A DNA stretch of 64,000 nucleotides, taken from positions 124,001 through 188,000 of the forward strand of contig RCTD01000028.1 in the NCBI GenBank assembly GCA_014898415.1, read 5' to 3'. Position numbers and translations under genes: made by a program. A model generated the notes under the pieces. That model was not told where the DNA came from. It saw only the letters and a list, made by a program, of their open reading frames with translations, and searched no databases. This document shows, piece after piece, positions 45,888 to 57,672 of the stretch. Numbering within the stretch: position 1 is the first letter of the stretch; every line of letters starts with the position of its first letter. The stretch comes from Stromatinia cepivora (Eukaryota > Ascomycota > Leotiomycetes > Helotiales > Sclerotiniaceae).

Positions 45888-47588
45888 ATGGAGTGCGAAT
45901 CTCATCATACTAATCTCTTACGATTACTATCAAATACTTTGATTCTTTACCAGACCATACCTCATCTTCCCGTTTCTTCTCTTTTAGCTCTGGGAGCTAC
46001 CTCAAAATCTTTCAAAGAACTCATTTATAAGACTCCACATGTTTTCCGTTATTTGAAGCTCTCAGACGTCAAATCTGCAAAGTCCGACGCCGGATTAATT
46101 GACAACGGTGGACAGATCTGGAGAAATGTACAATTGGATGAAAATGTGACTGAAGACGAGTTCGCTTTGCCGCTCCTAACTCAGAAAGATTTTATATTGA
46201 CATCTTAAAAGCTTCTATGGCGGTCCATTGAGAGGTATTTTCAATCGCCTCCGCAGTCGAAATCTACTCCTTGATGTCCAAACCCTGATACTGGATGGAC
46301 TTTCTGTTCCCTCGGACTTGGTAAGCGAAATCATTTTGAACGACTCGTACAATGTTCGCCTCCTATCCATCCGCGAAGTACCAACGCTTAACGAAGAAAA
46401 ATTAATGGAAGCTCTAAAATATGCATGTCGCTCTTCAAGGCCGCAGAATACGCCTCGGCTTCAAGGGCTGTATATCTTCGGTTTTAAGGATGTTCCACGG
46501 GTTGTAAAATCTCGAAGGCATGTGAACAAGTATCCTGCTGGCATTGCGCCTATAGATACAATACCCAATTATGGAGTGATGTCCTCAGGAGCGCAGCTTG
46601 GGGCATACTGGAATCGAAGATCCGAAAATGCTATAGGAGAGACTACGCTACGTGAGGGTGAAAATTGGCATCTGGGCAGTAAGATTGAGTTTTCAAAGGT
46701 CATCTGCAACGATTGGGCAGATATCATGGCCTACTGTGAAGGGATTATTAGTTTTGATGCTCTTCCTTGCAAGGGGCCTCGTCATTTCGCAAGTTTGCCA
46801 CGTGACAGCCCTGGCCCTTGGTATAACCATACGCAAAATCGCCTAGATGCGCGTGTAGCGACTCGTTCTTTAAATGACTGTAGTAGCTGCGGGGCTTCTA
46901 AAGATGCCTCAGTGTTTGGAGTATCGCCCATGGTCCTGTTTCCACTTTTGTCCCCCGTCCCTCTTCATGCCTCTACTATTAAGGCTGCAAAAACACCATT
47001 CGAAGGATCTACATCTCAAAAAAAACTGATTGTTCGCTGCATGGATTGTCTACAAAACAGGTACTGCGAAACTTGTCATAAGTGGTGGTGCGAGTATTGT
47101 TACGAAGGAACTGGAACGAACGGTAGTATCAATAGCTCTTCGGTATCTGCTTCAGCGGAGCATGAGACGGAAATTGTCAAGGTATATATATAGGTCTCTG
47201 TGTTAAAGATTGCCTCGTAAAGCCGAGATGGGTTTGAAGCAATTCCACTGTAACAACTTATACAGTCACAATCCTTTCATTTGTCGATTTCATTGTTAAG
47301 GCATTGTGGATGCTTAGACAGCTTGACGTTCTCACACCTCCACGAAAGTCAACTAACGGAAACTTGTAGTTCGGCGTCTCAAAAAGCTGCTTCTTCTGCG
47401 GACTCAATGTGAGATAACATGAGAACTATTTATGGTTTTCTTCGCTAATAGCATCATAGTGTCACGAATGTATACAGAAGACTCAGTTGCGATGCAAAAT
47501 ATGTAATGGAGAATATTGCACGATCCACAATGAGGGATCTAGTTTAACCACAGCAGGTCGCCATGCAATCGATGGTTGTAGATGTTAA
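45888..47588 (+). CDS. F-box protein with C-terminal zinc-binding Cys clusters
   Basis: Likely substrate receptor of an SCF ubiquitin ligase. An F-box-like start (TIPHLPVSSLLALGATSKSF, KELIYKTPHVFRYLKLSD) is followed by an LRR-like middle (LLLDVQTLILDGLSVPSDLV, VRLLSIREVPTLNEEKL). Cys clusters follow: CSSCGASKDASVF, RCMDCLQNRYCETCHKWWCE, SCFFCGLN and LRCKICNGEYCTIHNEGSS. Exons fitting one open frame are 45888-46159, 46212-47181, 47370-47408 and 47478-47588 (463 aa). Intron 2 (188 nt, CTAAC branch) contains GLCVKDCLVKPRW at 47193-47231, which looks like a former exon. It is joined to exon 2 by TATATATA and is out of frame by one TA unit. Either that mini-exon is dead and skipped, or the gene is frameshifted. 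Confidence 0.75.
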
Positions 47589-49276
47589 TACTGACACGTA
47601 ACTAGTGCGATTGTATGAGAGAGAAGTTCACACTGGCATAAAAACAAGTTTCAAGGCTAACAATCATGTTCAGGGTGCTCCCACAGTGGTAGACGAACGA
47701 GAGAATTATATTAATTCATTCTCGCTTGTCACACAATTCGATACAAATACGGGTATGATTTCCCCTGTCTAGGTGGGATGACCATTGATCAACCCTAATC
47801 TCCATGACGATCAAATATTTGGCATCAATCTTTGGAATCAACCTGTCGGTGTGGGTTATGTCACTTATGTGGGAGTGTTGGATTATGGATAGCTGCCCCA
47901 TGACATTCCCATGAGAATTGATGGATGTCGTGGCCGGGATTCAGTGCGGAGTTTTTTACTTGGCCATGTGTGGACCGAAAACGGTTGATATTCGGAGTGG
48001 AACTACCATACTCTTTGTGGAAAATCTCTCCATCTCTCCATTTCAATTTTCAAGGTACCATTGAATATGTTTCGCCCATATATCTGATCAGAAATTTTTC
48101 TCTCTGTGGGGTCCCAGGTTGCAGCATGCATGCTGTCATGTGTTTATCCAAACTTTTGATAAGTGACTCAAACTCAAACTCACCGAGCTCTCCACCGCGA
48201 GAAAAAAGGTTGCCGATGTTACTGTCTCATTGCATTGAATGTAATCCAACAATCTGATGCGTCTTTTAGAATTCATTTATAATTTCAGCTAGAACTAGAG
48301 ATTGGAATGTTAGTTTTGCTCTATTTGGTCGCTAGTGGGGAGGCCGAGCACTTTCAATACTGGGATCGAGGACTGCCAACGCCTTTGTTTCTGAAATTTG
48401 AGTTCTTTCTGGTTGTTTGACCAAGTGGTCTATTAAACTCTATGATAACTGCATTTTTGAACTCTTCAGATTTCGATTTTGCACAATTCTACTACTAGTG
48501 GCGGATAAGCTAGACTGACCAATCGCGACTCGCCATTCATTGAAGATTTATCCTAATCCGCTTTAGAAGTCTTTAAGACGAATAAATGTTGGATGAATGG
48601 TAGAAATTATTGGTCCATTATATTATCATACAACGACCAATTCATCAAGGTCATTCAACATCGAGACTGGGATACGGGAAGTGACATCCGCGCATCCATC
48701 CTAAAACCACTACAGGTTTTCGCACCAATCATTTATTTACGTGGGATATGCACCGGCTGGAGAAAAATGGGCTTGAGACTACTCAGACTAGTTAGTCAAT
48801 GCTTGAACCTAGTTCCCCGCGGGTTTAGTAGCCACACCTCGTTCCCCGTGGGTTGAGTAGCCCATACTTTAACATACGGCAAATAAATCATATAAAACTC
48901 CGGATGCTAGGGAGTATTTGTTCTTATTTGTCAAACTGCCCCATTTTCAAGTTTTTCTCTTCTTTCTTAACACCGATTTAGAGCTCGGAGTTTCGTACTT
49001 TCTAGCAGGCTGGCAACATGAGTACAAAATCGTAAAGTGGCGGGATTTTCCTTATCCACCGGCACGGAGTATCCGCTTCTGTGGGGTTTCACGTTTTTTG
49101 ATTAGATTCCCCTTCATCAAGTGCGTACAATCACACAACATTCATACGCTAGGAGAATTTCCACAGTTTAATAATGTCTTTCCCTATAAAATGCCAATGC
49201 CCGTTGACACCTTGGCAAATGCTTGGTGAAATCTGATTTCGCATTTGCACGCTATTTTCATTGGCGATTCAGAATC
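47589..49276. other. Intergenic, no supported gene
   Basis: 1.7 kb without a supported gene. It holds an imperfect 29-bp tandem duplication at 48812-48862. The last 300 bp lead into the MFS gene. Confidence 0.5.
48812..48862. repeat. Two copies of a 22-bp motif spaced as a 29-bp tandem
   Basis: GTTCCCCGCGGGTTTAGTAG at 48812 and GTTCCCCGTGGGTTGAGTAG at 48841 differ at two positions (C/T and T/G); both continue CC. Confidence 0.8.
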
Positions 49277-50935
49277 ATGGGACGACAGACAGAGATTCGT
49301 GATTTTTCTCCTTTTACCCCAAGCAACACCGATGTCGAGAAGGTGGAAAACGATGTTCATCACGATGATATTCGAGAAAATGGCCAGATAGATGCGGATT
49401 TAGTCGAATTCGTCCCAAACGACCCCGAAAATCCGCTTAACTGGACGTCATTGAGAAAATGGTCAATTGTTCTATCTTTGACAATCGCAAATTTTAGTTG
49501 CCTATGGTAGATAATCCTCAGGCCTTTGTAATCCAAATTGCTAACAGTTTTGTCCAGGATAGCTTCAGGTTATTCGCCCGCGATCCCCGATTTCGAGAAA
49601 AGATTCGGCACTTCAGCTGAAGTTGCTACGCTTCCTTTGGTTATTTATGTGCTTGGTCTGGGATTCGGACCTATGCTTCTGGCACCTCTCAGCGAGTACT
49701 ATGGACGAACTCCAGTGTACCTTGCCAATTTCTTCATCACTACCTTGCTTTTGTTGGGCACTGCATTAGTGGACGATGTCCCCGGATTTATAGTCCTAAG
49801 ATTCATCACAGGATTCTTTGCTTCTGCATCAATCAGTAAGTACACCAACCCTCCAGCACATTATAAGAACCTCAGCTAACAACTCGCAGCGAATATCGGA
49901 GGAACGATCGCCGACATGTTCCATCACGAACACACCGGTATGCCCTTAGCGATCTACACTATAACGTCGGCTGGAGGATCTGCAAGCGGAGTCTTCGTCT
50001 TCTCTTTTATCGCACAGTTGCACGGACTCCACGGTGTTCTTTGGGGTATGTGCGGAGCCACAGGCGGATTTTTCCTCCTTCTGTGCGTCTCACTCAAAGA
50101 GACTCGACACTCTGTGCTCCTGCGCCGTCGCGCGGCTCGTCTGCGCAAAGAAACGGGAAACCAAAATCTCGACGTCCCACTCGAAATGCGCACGCAGCCT
50201 GCTACTCAAGTTTTCGCTACAGCTCTTACTCGCCCATTCCATCTCCTCTTCACTGAACCCGTCATTCTATTCACAGCCGCCTACAACGGATATCTCTTCG
50301 GCATAGCATTCTTATTCAACGGAGCATTCACCGTCGTCTTCTCCGACGGCTACGGCTTCAACATCATCCAAACCGGTCTAGCCAATTTGGGCGTGTGCGT
50401 CGGCGCATGCCTCGGACCCGTAACCCACATCTGGCAAGAGAGATACTATCTCCGCAAAGTCACCGCCGCGGACGGAACCATCAAAAATGTACCCGAGGCA
50501 CGCGTCCAACTCAGCATAGTCGGCGCCGTCGTCTTCCCCATCTCCCTCTTCTGGTTCGCATGGTCCGCACAACCCGGTTCCGTACACTGGATCGTCCCCA
50601 TCATCGCATCCGTCTTTTACGGCTGGTCCTTCTACACCATTATCCAAATGACATTTATGTACATCGAAGATACGTACAAGGTATATGCAGCCAGTGCATT
50701 AGCCGGCGTATGTTTCGCGAGGAATATGATCGGGGGCACATTTCCCTTGTTTGGGACGCAGATGTTTAATGCGCTGGGTGTGCATTGGGCGGGCAGTGTG
50801 TTGGGATTCGCGGCTATCTTGTTAATGCCTATTCCGTATGTGTTGGGGAGATGGGGGAGGGGACTTAGGAGGAGGAGTCCGTGGGCGAGGGTTCATATGG
50901 ATGATTTGGGGGATGATGACCATGGTAAGATGTAA
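49277..50935 (+). CDS. MFS transporter, DHA1 drug:H+ antiporter type
   Basis: Major facilitator superfamily transporter of the plasma membrane, 517 aa, exons 49277-49506, 49558-49835 and 49890-50935 (introns of 51 and 54 nt with GCTAAC branch sites). A hydrophilic N-terminus ends in FVPNDPENPLNWTSLRKW, the typical lead into TM1 of this fungal clade. Motif A is APLSEYYGRTPVYL, followed by TGFFASASITNIGGTIADMF and PLAIYTITSAGGSASGVFVF (motif C region). The central loop is basic (RRRAARLRKETGN). The second half includes FLFNGAFTVVFSDGYGFNI, FYGWSFYTIIQMTFMYIEDT and AASALAGVCFARNMIGGTFP. The arrangement suits polyamine/azole/multidrug exporters (FLU1, TPO type); the substrate is unknown. The earlier in-frame TTG at 49223 is not needed. 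Confidence 0.93.
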
Positions 50936-51530
50936 ATGATTTATGGGCATTTATTTGTATGAGCGAACAAGGAAGCGACATGACATGGGAGTTGCGGGTT
51001 CTTATTCATGGTTATGGCGTTTATTATGTGTTATGTTGGCTTGATGAGATATGTTAGCGATGCTGTTAAGATATGATGATAAGATAAGATGAAATATGAA
51101 ATATGAAATATGAAATATGAAATATGAAATATGAAATATGAAATATGAAATATGAAATATGAAATATGAAATATGAAATATGAAATATGAAATATGAAAT
51201 ATGAAATATGAAATATGAAATATGAAATATGAAATATGAAATACTTTCCAGAGTTTCAATGTATATTTCCGTTTCCACTTGATCCAGCGAGCTTTTCATT
51301 ACACGGCAAGCAAGTGAAAGTAAACATACCAATCATCCCGCCTCATTTCGCCGAAAGAGGACCTCTACCGGATACTCCGTTGAAAATCTGTGAAATGCGC
51401 TTGATATTGATATACTAAGAGAAAAGCCTATCATGATGCCTAATTACCAATTCCGATCATTCTCCCCATTCTCCCCATCCTTATTCACCACCTTATCATC
51501 TCTCATAACTTCATAAATTCAAATCCAAAC
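50936..51530. other. Intergenic with heptamer minisatellite
   Basis: 3' flanks of the MFS gene (+) and AMS1 (-). It is dominated by the tandem array at 51089-51242. Confidence 0.6.
51089..51242. repeat. (ATGAAAT)22 minisatellite
   Basis: A perfect tandem array of the heptamer ATGAAAT, 154 bp, 22 units. Seven is not divisible by three, so 21 bp re-reads the same codons and all three frames stay open, giving artificial ISYFIFH-type peptide repeats. Confidence 0.97.
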
Positions 51531-54500
51531 CTATAACTGCAACCTGAACGTGCCAACCTCAAAAGGCTTCAAAGTGATATCGACTTTCCCTTCCTTAATC
51601 TTAAGTTCCTCTTCATCATCCTCCAACACATTAGTCTTCCAGACCCTCTTCACATCCAGTGTTGTCTCAATCGTGCCCTTACTAGTTCCACCCAAACTAT
51701 CATAGATTCTCAGAATAACACTTTGCCCCCTCCTCTTCCTCAATTCACCACGACTGACATCCTCATCATCTTCACCGCGCTTAACAGTATCTAGGATCAA
51801 CGACGAATCTCCCGTAAGTTTGATGGGACTCTCAAAAGCGCTGGCCTGAATATCCTTGGAAGCCTTGCAGACCTTTAGTGGGTTGTTAAAGTTGAATGCC
51901 GTACGAACAGTAGTTGAGCCAAGAGCTCCCTGATGGGGTAGGATAGCCCAACGAATGTGATGACGACCCATATCTGCATGTGCATCCGGAGCTTTAGGAG
52001 CTCTAAGCAATGACAAGCGCATCATATTGCCAGAAGTAGCAAAACCATATTTGCTATCGTTCAAAATGGAAACACCATATCCATTCTCCGAAAGATCGGC
52101 GAATTTGTGACAACATACTTCAAACTTGGCCATATCCCAGCTATCTGTAGTTAGTTATATAGTCCTGAGTATATAAGGAAGTCAAACTTACGTAGTGTTA
52201 TAGTGAGTAGGTCTCTTAATAATACCAAACTGTGTCTCGTAGGATGCTTCGGTGTTTCGAACATCGACAGGAAATTCGACTTTGAGGAATTTCATACTTT
52301 CCCTCCATTCAACCTCGCTTTCCATTTCAACATAAGACTGTTGACCCTTGAAAGCGGCTGATAGACTAATATGAGTCTTCACCCAGCTGTCCTCGCTGAT
52401 TTTTGTCTCGGTCACGACACTAACCCTGTGGGCATCACTTTGAACGATCTTGGTATCTCCTGGAGGTAATTCCTTGCGAGAATTTAAGTGGAAAACTTCC
52501 ACATCCCAAGCTTGCCAATAAAGTGGTTTATCATCGAATATAACAAGCTGGTTAGCTTTGCCCCCTTTGGCCACGACTTCTCTTTCCGCTTGTCTATCAT
52601 ACAGAGATGTAATAACACCGCCCTCGACTTCGACTTTGAGTTGATCATTTTGCAACACGAAAACACCTCTCCTGACTTCTTTGACGGTAACTTCTGGTGT
52701 TTCGGCGATCTTGAAAGTCTTGATGTTCAAGAGACTACCTTGCCCACAAGCAACTCCGGCAGTGTTGTTACCGAGCGGAATGATCTCTCTCCTTTGCCAT
52801 GGCATGGTGTTAAGGGCCACGAGGTTGCCATCCTCGGATGAGTCTTCGGTTTCCGTTACACGCAGGGTCTTATAGAGCTCTTTGAGGATCTTTTCACCCG
52901 CCTTGAACACCTTTGCATATAGCTATTGCCTGTCAGTATTGTATAAGGCTTAAACTAAGCGCGTTCGCGTACCTCATCACTGTCGTCGTAACACATTTCA
53001 ATAGAAGATCCCGGCAGGCAGTCATGGAACTGGCACAATAATACAGCCTCCCACATAAAATCGATATCTTCTTTAGGATATTTATAGTCCTTACTTTTAA
53101 GACTTGCAATTGTTGAAAGGAGTTCAATATTGTGCAGCATAATCTCCGAATTTCTGTTGTTGCGCTTATTGTTCGCTTGTGTCCTAGGCGAGGTCAGAAT
53201 AAGTTTTAACAGGCGAATAGAAGAAGACTTACGTGTAAGTCCCTCGGTGAAGCTCAAAGTACAATTCACCATACCAGGTCACCAAATCTTGACCCTCGGA
53301 AACCTTCTTCTCCAGGCGGTCAAAGAAATCATCCACAGAGTCACCCATATGAACTCTCGGTAGAAGTCCAACAGTATCACTCATTCCACGAAGACGTCTG
53401 AGCTTCTCAATCATCTGCCAAGTTGGTCCTCCACCACCATCGCCTTTTCCAAAAACAAGAAGTGAGGTCTCGTCTTGATCCATCGACTTATGCTGGGTTA
53501 CTGATCTTCTTACATCACCGAAATCGGCATTCGCAGTGTATGTTTCGGAAGGTGCCATATGACAAATGACTTGGCTACCATCTAGAGATACCCAGTTGAA
53601 TGTGGTATGCGGAAAATTGTTGATGTTGTTCCAGCTAAGCTTCTGAGTAAAGAAACGTTTCATTCCCGCGAGGCGGCACAGCTGAGGAAGCTGGCTTGAG
53701 TAACCAAACGTGTCTGGTAGCCAGAATGTCTTTGATCTCTCTCCGAAATTGCTTTCAAAGAATCTTTGGCCATACAAGAATTGGCGTACAAGGGACTCGC
53801 CACTGGGCAAGTTAGTATCGTGCTCGACCCAGCTGCCTCCGACAGGTTGGAATTTTCCCTGTTTGACCTTTTCCTTAACCCGATCAAATACATAAGGATA
53901 ATACTCTTTCAACCATTTATATTGTTGAGCCTGTGAGACAGCAAATCGATGCTCTGGATAACGGTCCATAAGATCACATTGATTCGACCAGGATCTAGCA
54001 ACCTTTCTTTTAGTCTCGGCCCATGGCCAAAGCCAACAGGTATCAATATGGCAGTGACCAATACCATAAACGATAGGCTTTGTACCGGTCTCATAGACCT
54101 TAGATGAGTTGACATTCTCGCCCAGATATTCTTGTGCGATTTTTCGGCCTTTAAGGATTGAGTCTTGGTTTCCTAACTCGAAAGCATCAATTATTTCATT
54201 TGCAACTCTCAATGCCTTATGTTGTTCCCATGAATCTGATGGGAATTCTCTAGCAGCATCATTGATTTCCCAGATATCAATCCACAAAGCTCGGGCTTCC
54301 ACGTTTACAGCAACAATCTCAGCTTTTGAAAGTTGGAAATATTTATTCGGGTTCGGGGGTTGAATGGAATCTCCACCAGGGGCATTACCAAACATCCCAT
54401 TGCATGCTATGATTAACATTAGCATTGATAGACATATCAATCAATGTTTGTATCTTACCCATCTCAATGTAAATTGTATGTTCCTTTCCATCGCGAAATT

Positions 54501-55027
54501 TGTCTGGCAGAATCCACTCGACTCTCTCACCACCTCCGGTCAATCCCTGAAGAGGATTACCATCCTCGGTCCACACCATTCCTTCATTGTTCGCATCCCA
54601 ATGTAACTCCAATAGGTCCTTTTTCAGAAACTCTGAAGGGACCGTTATTCGTACTTGGAACCAATGGGTTGACCATGAAGGACCAAACGATTCACCAATA
54701 TGTGTTGATCTAAATTCGTGGCTCGTGGCATCTTTGAAAGTAGGTCGAGTAAGGTCCGGAGCGTCCCAGACCGAAAGTTTGATATGTGGTTCCCCAGATA
54801 CGACTCCTTCGTGTAACATTCTATCAACAATTATCAATTAGCAATGCAACAAAACGGGGAATTCAGATGGCATACGCTCGTAAGTTCTTCTCTTCATATT
54901 GTCCAGTGGCATAGAATTGACCAATTCGATCTTTGTAAAGATTAGCTATCAATTTACCCTTAGGTCCCTCAGACCTGAGAGGATATGAGCTCTTAAGCTC
55001 TGTCTTTAGTAAAGTTTCACCACCCAT
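51531..55027 (-). CDS. ams1: Vacuolar alpha-mannosidase AMS1 (GH38)
   Basis: Glycoside hydrolase 38 alpha-mannosidase degrading free oligosaccharides, in yeast delivered to the vacuole by the Cvt/autophagy route without a signal peptide. It is 1079 aa from six exons: 55027-54876, 54820-54459, 54406-53233, 53183-52973, 52922-52192 and 52140-51531; all phases agree. Landmarks are SEGPKGKLIANLYKDRIGQF near the start, the metal-binding GIGHCHIDTCWLWPWAETKR, the nucleophile region KTFWLPDTFGYSSQLPQLCR, FGKGDGGGGPTWQMIEKL, YFELHRGTYTTQANNKRNNR, LLCQFHDCLPGSSIEM, HYNTTWDMAKFEVCCHKFAD and GVSILNDSKYGFATSGNMMR, then beta-sandwich domains ending FEVGTFRLQL. No signal peptide is seen, as expected. Introns are 50-55 nt. 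Confidence 0.96.
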
Positions 55028-55995
55028 AATTGGCAATTGGATGATTTTATTGATGGATTCGAGATGATTAGAATGGAATGAACTGAATGAACTGAATGAA
55101 GTAAATAGTTGTAGTTAGTAGAGTAGTTGAAGGTTGTTTCAAACAGCTCAGCTTCGCTCCGGAAAGTGATACCTCTTCTACTACGCCGCTAGTTACGCAG
55201 AAGTGGAGTTTAGACAGGGGTAAGCTAATGGAAAGCGCGGGGATGTGGAGGATTGAAGCCGTGAAAAAGTGGATTTCATGGCACGTGAAGGGGTTGGCAG
55301 ATCAACAACTTACCTAGACATCTTTCACCGACTTCATAACAATCATAAATGTCATTCAAAAGTCATAAATCGATATCAATATATCTTCAGCAAGAAGACT
55401 ATTCCAAGAGCATCATCTGAGAGATGGAGTCATGAGCACATTGAATACGAAGTTATATTGTATTCCAAGCTTTTGTGAGGGTGGCACAAAGATGCGGGGT
55501 TGAAGCTGCAGGTACATTATTTACGTTATAAGAGCATATGATTCGCCGGCGGAAGAGTTAATCATGCGCATCTCTTCACCGACGGTATGGGATGATAATG
55601 GCTTCGAATTTCCAACAGGGACAAATGGTTTCGGTCAAAGGATTTCGGTCGATTCAAGGCGGCATATTAGACGGAAGTATTCGTTATGTCGTAATCATCA
55701 TCAACATTGGGTGTATAGTAAGTATATGATAGAGAGAGTCCCAAGAATCGTGCAAGAGAATGTACTTGGGACGAGAATAGTTTTTACTTTATATTGATCT
55801 AACACAACTGATGATGTGCAACAAAAACTCGGCTTTTATCTGACCTTTTGAAAGCATGTGCATAGTAGTACTATGCTACAGAGAGAGAACTTCAGCGAGT
55901 TCTCGAAGCTGCATTCTGGTTGAAGCTGTTGGAGAAGGCTCTACTGTCCTAAATTAAACTACTACTTTTGTCATCTTACGGTTTCGTGTCCAAAA
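55028..55995. other. Intergenic, no supported gene
   Basis: Promoter side of AMS1 and 3' flank of the next gene. It has a GAACTGAAT repeat near 55077-55098. No coding signal is recognised. Confidence 0.5.
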
Positions 55996-57672
55996 TCAAA
56001 GCCATTCAGATGCCCTTCCATCTATTTACAAAAAACAATTAGTATTTTGTTCCCTGGAAACCAACATCAAGAAAAGTAACTCAAGAGAAACCGGCAACGA
56101 ACCTGGAGTCTGATCCATAATCCCAACAACTATAATTTGTTTCTTCAATTCCCGTCTCCTCCTCTCTTTCTTATTAACCTTCAATTTAACCTTCTCCACC
56201 ACATCATGAAAATGTTCGTTACCCTTCTGTATCACATCCGGAGCTCCTTTAATTCCCATAAACACCGATTTTTTCGGCATTGGTGTATCTGGACCTGTCG
56301 CGCTTCTCCTAGCATTCGGAATCACCGCATTTCTTTCAATCGACACTGTTTTCGTACCACCGGATAGTCGTTTGAAAGCACCCGAGAACTTTTCGCTCAA
56401 TGAACCTGTTGATCCTGTCGCTTTTGGAGAGTCTGGTGTTTTATGAATTGAGAGAAATGGAAAGGGACTTTTCAGGGGGTGTTTACCACTGGAAAAATCC
56501 CTCTTTTGGGGTTTATTCGCTTCTGTCGGTGTTATGTTTGGTGTCGACATGGATGATGTAAATGAGACTGTAGAGGTTATACGCATAGTCTGCTGTTGCC
56601 CGTTGCTCAAGAATGGAGTAACAGGGGTCCGCGGTTCCCAATCTTCTGGGCTTTCGCTGAAATAGCTCTGTCGATTTTGCTTTAGTGGCAATACTAGCGG
56701 CGGTGGCATGAGTGCGATATCATCGTTATGAGGACCATGTCTTAGTGGATATTCACGATTAACTTGATGTTCGTACTTCATCCTTTCTTGATCTATCAAA
56801 TCCTCAAGACTTGTGGCGCAAGGTGGACCTTGATTAGTATTTGGTACTTCTAAGTGTCCTTGCATAAACCTTGACACTCGTTCTTTATATTCCGGTGATA
56901 TTACCAATGATTTCGGTGTTGAGGTAGCCGGACTTGACGCATTGCTAGAGTTGTACTTGGAAGAGTGGAAATTAATCTCATCCTGCTGCATCGGAGAAAC
57001 TGGGACAGAAGCGATGGCATGGCTCTGTTGATCTAGAGGTGAATCCATACCATCTTCCTGACTATAATCGCTATCAGAATTGTCAAATTTATCTGTGATT
57101 ATATGTAATGATGACTGTGGACTTCTCCCCTCTCTTATTTCCATGGTAGGATCATATCCCGTTCTCTGCATGACCTTCGTTGCCGATTTAGTCATGGGTG
57201 GATCGGAAGGTGGAGGTAAAGTTCTAGTCTCGGGCGAAGACTGAGTCCTTGCCACTTTGTGAATTGTTTCCTTTCCTTTCATCGTATCATCATCGTAACT
57301 CTTCGAACCAGAAATATCCATACAAGGCCTTGGAACAGGATCCCCGTACTCATTCAACCTCCCGTCAAGCCTCCTACTGCCTCTAGTTAGCTTCCTCGCC
57401 AGAACACTAGGAATCGCCGGCAATGGATCTTTATTGAAGTGATATCCATCACTCGTCGTAACACTATGCGTCAACCTTGGCCGTTTCATATTCTCCAAGC
57501 CATTCAAAGAAGCCGAAGTATGACCCCACTGTGCCCATGGTCCTAACTGCGCATGTACACTTGTCTGCAGTTGAGACTGAGAGTGCGAATGCGAAAGAGA
57601 ATATCCACCAGATTCCAAAGCCGGTGGCAACGTAGCCCGAAACTGAGCTTTAGACGGCGATTGGTGCGCCAT
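55996..57672 (-). CDS. Disordered Ser/Pro-rich fungal protein, unknown
   Basis: Two exons (57672-56103 and 56021-55996) encode 531 aa. The last exon adds DGRASEWL after VGIMDQTP, and the ending reads naturally. Most of the protein is low complexity: Ser, Pro, Thr, Gln and His near the N-terminus (SLSHSHSQSQLQ), many SP/TP sites (SSPETR, TPVTPFLS, NITPTE, HKTPDSPKA). Ordered-looking parts are SPEYKERVSRFMQGHLE, a region around FKRLSGGTKTV, and a C-terminal helix with a strongly basic patch (KLKVNKKERRRRELKKQI). I recognise no family. The SP/TP sites suggest phosphorylation by proline-directed kinases. It might be a cytoskeletal or signalling scaffold, but this is only a guess from composition. 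Confidence 0.75.

Noticed and set aside
51002..51332. Minus-strand frames of ISYFIFH repeats
   Set aside because: They are translations of the ATGAAAT heptamer array, not protein genes.
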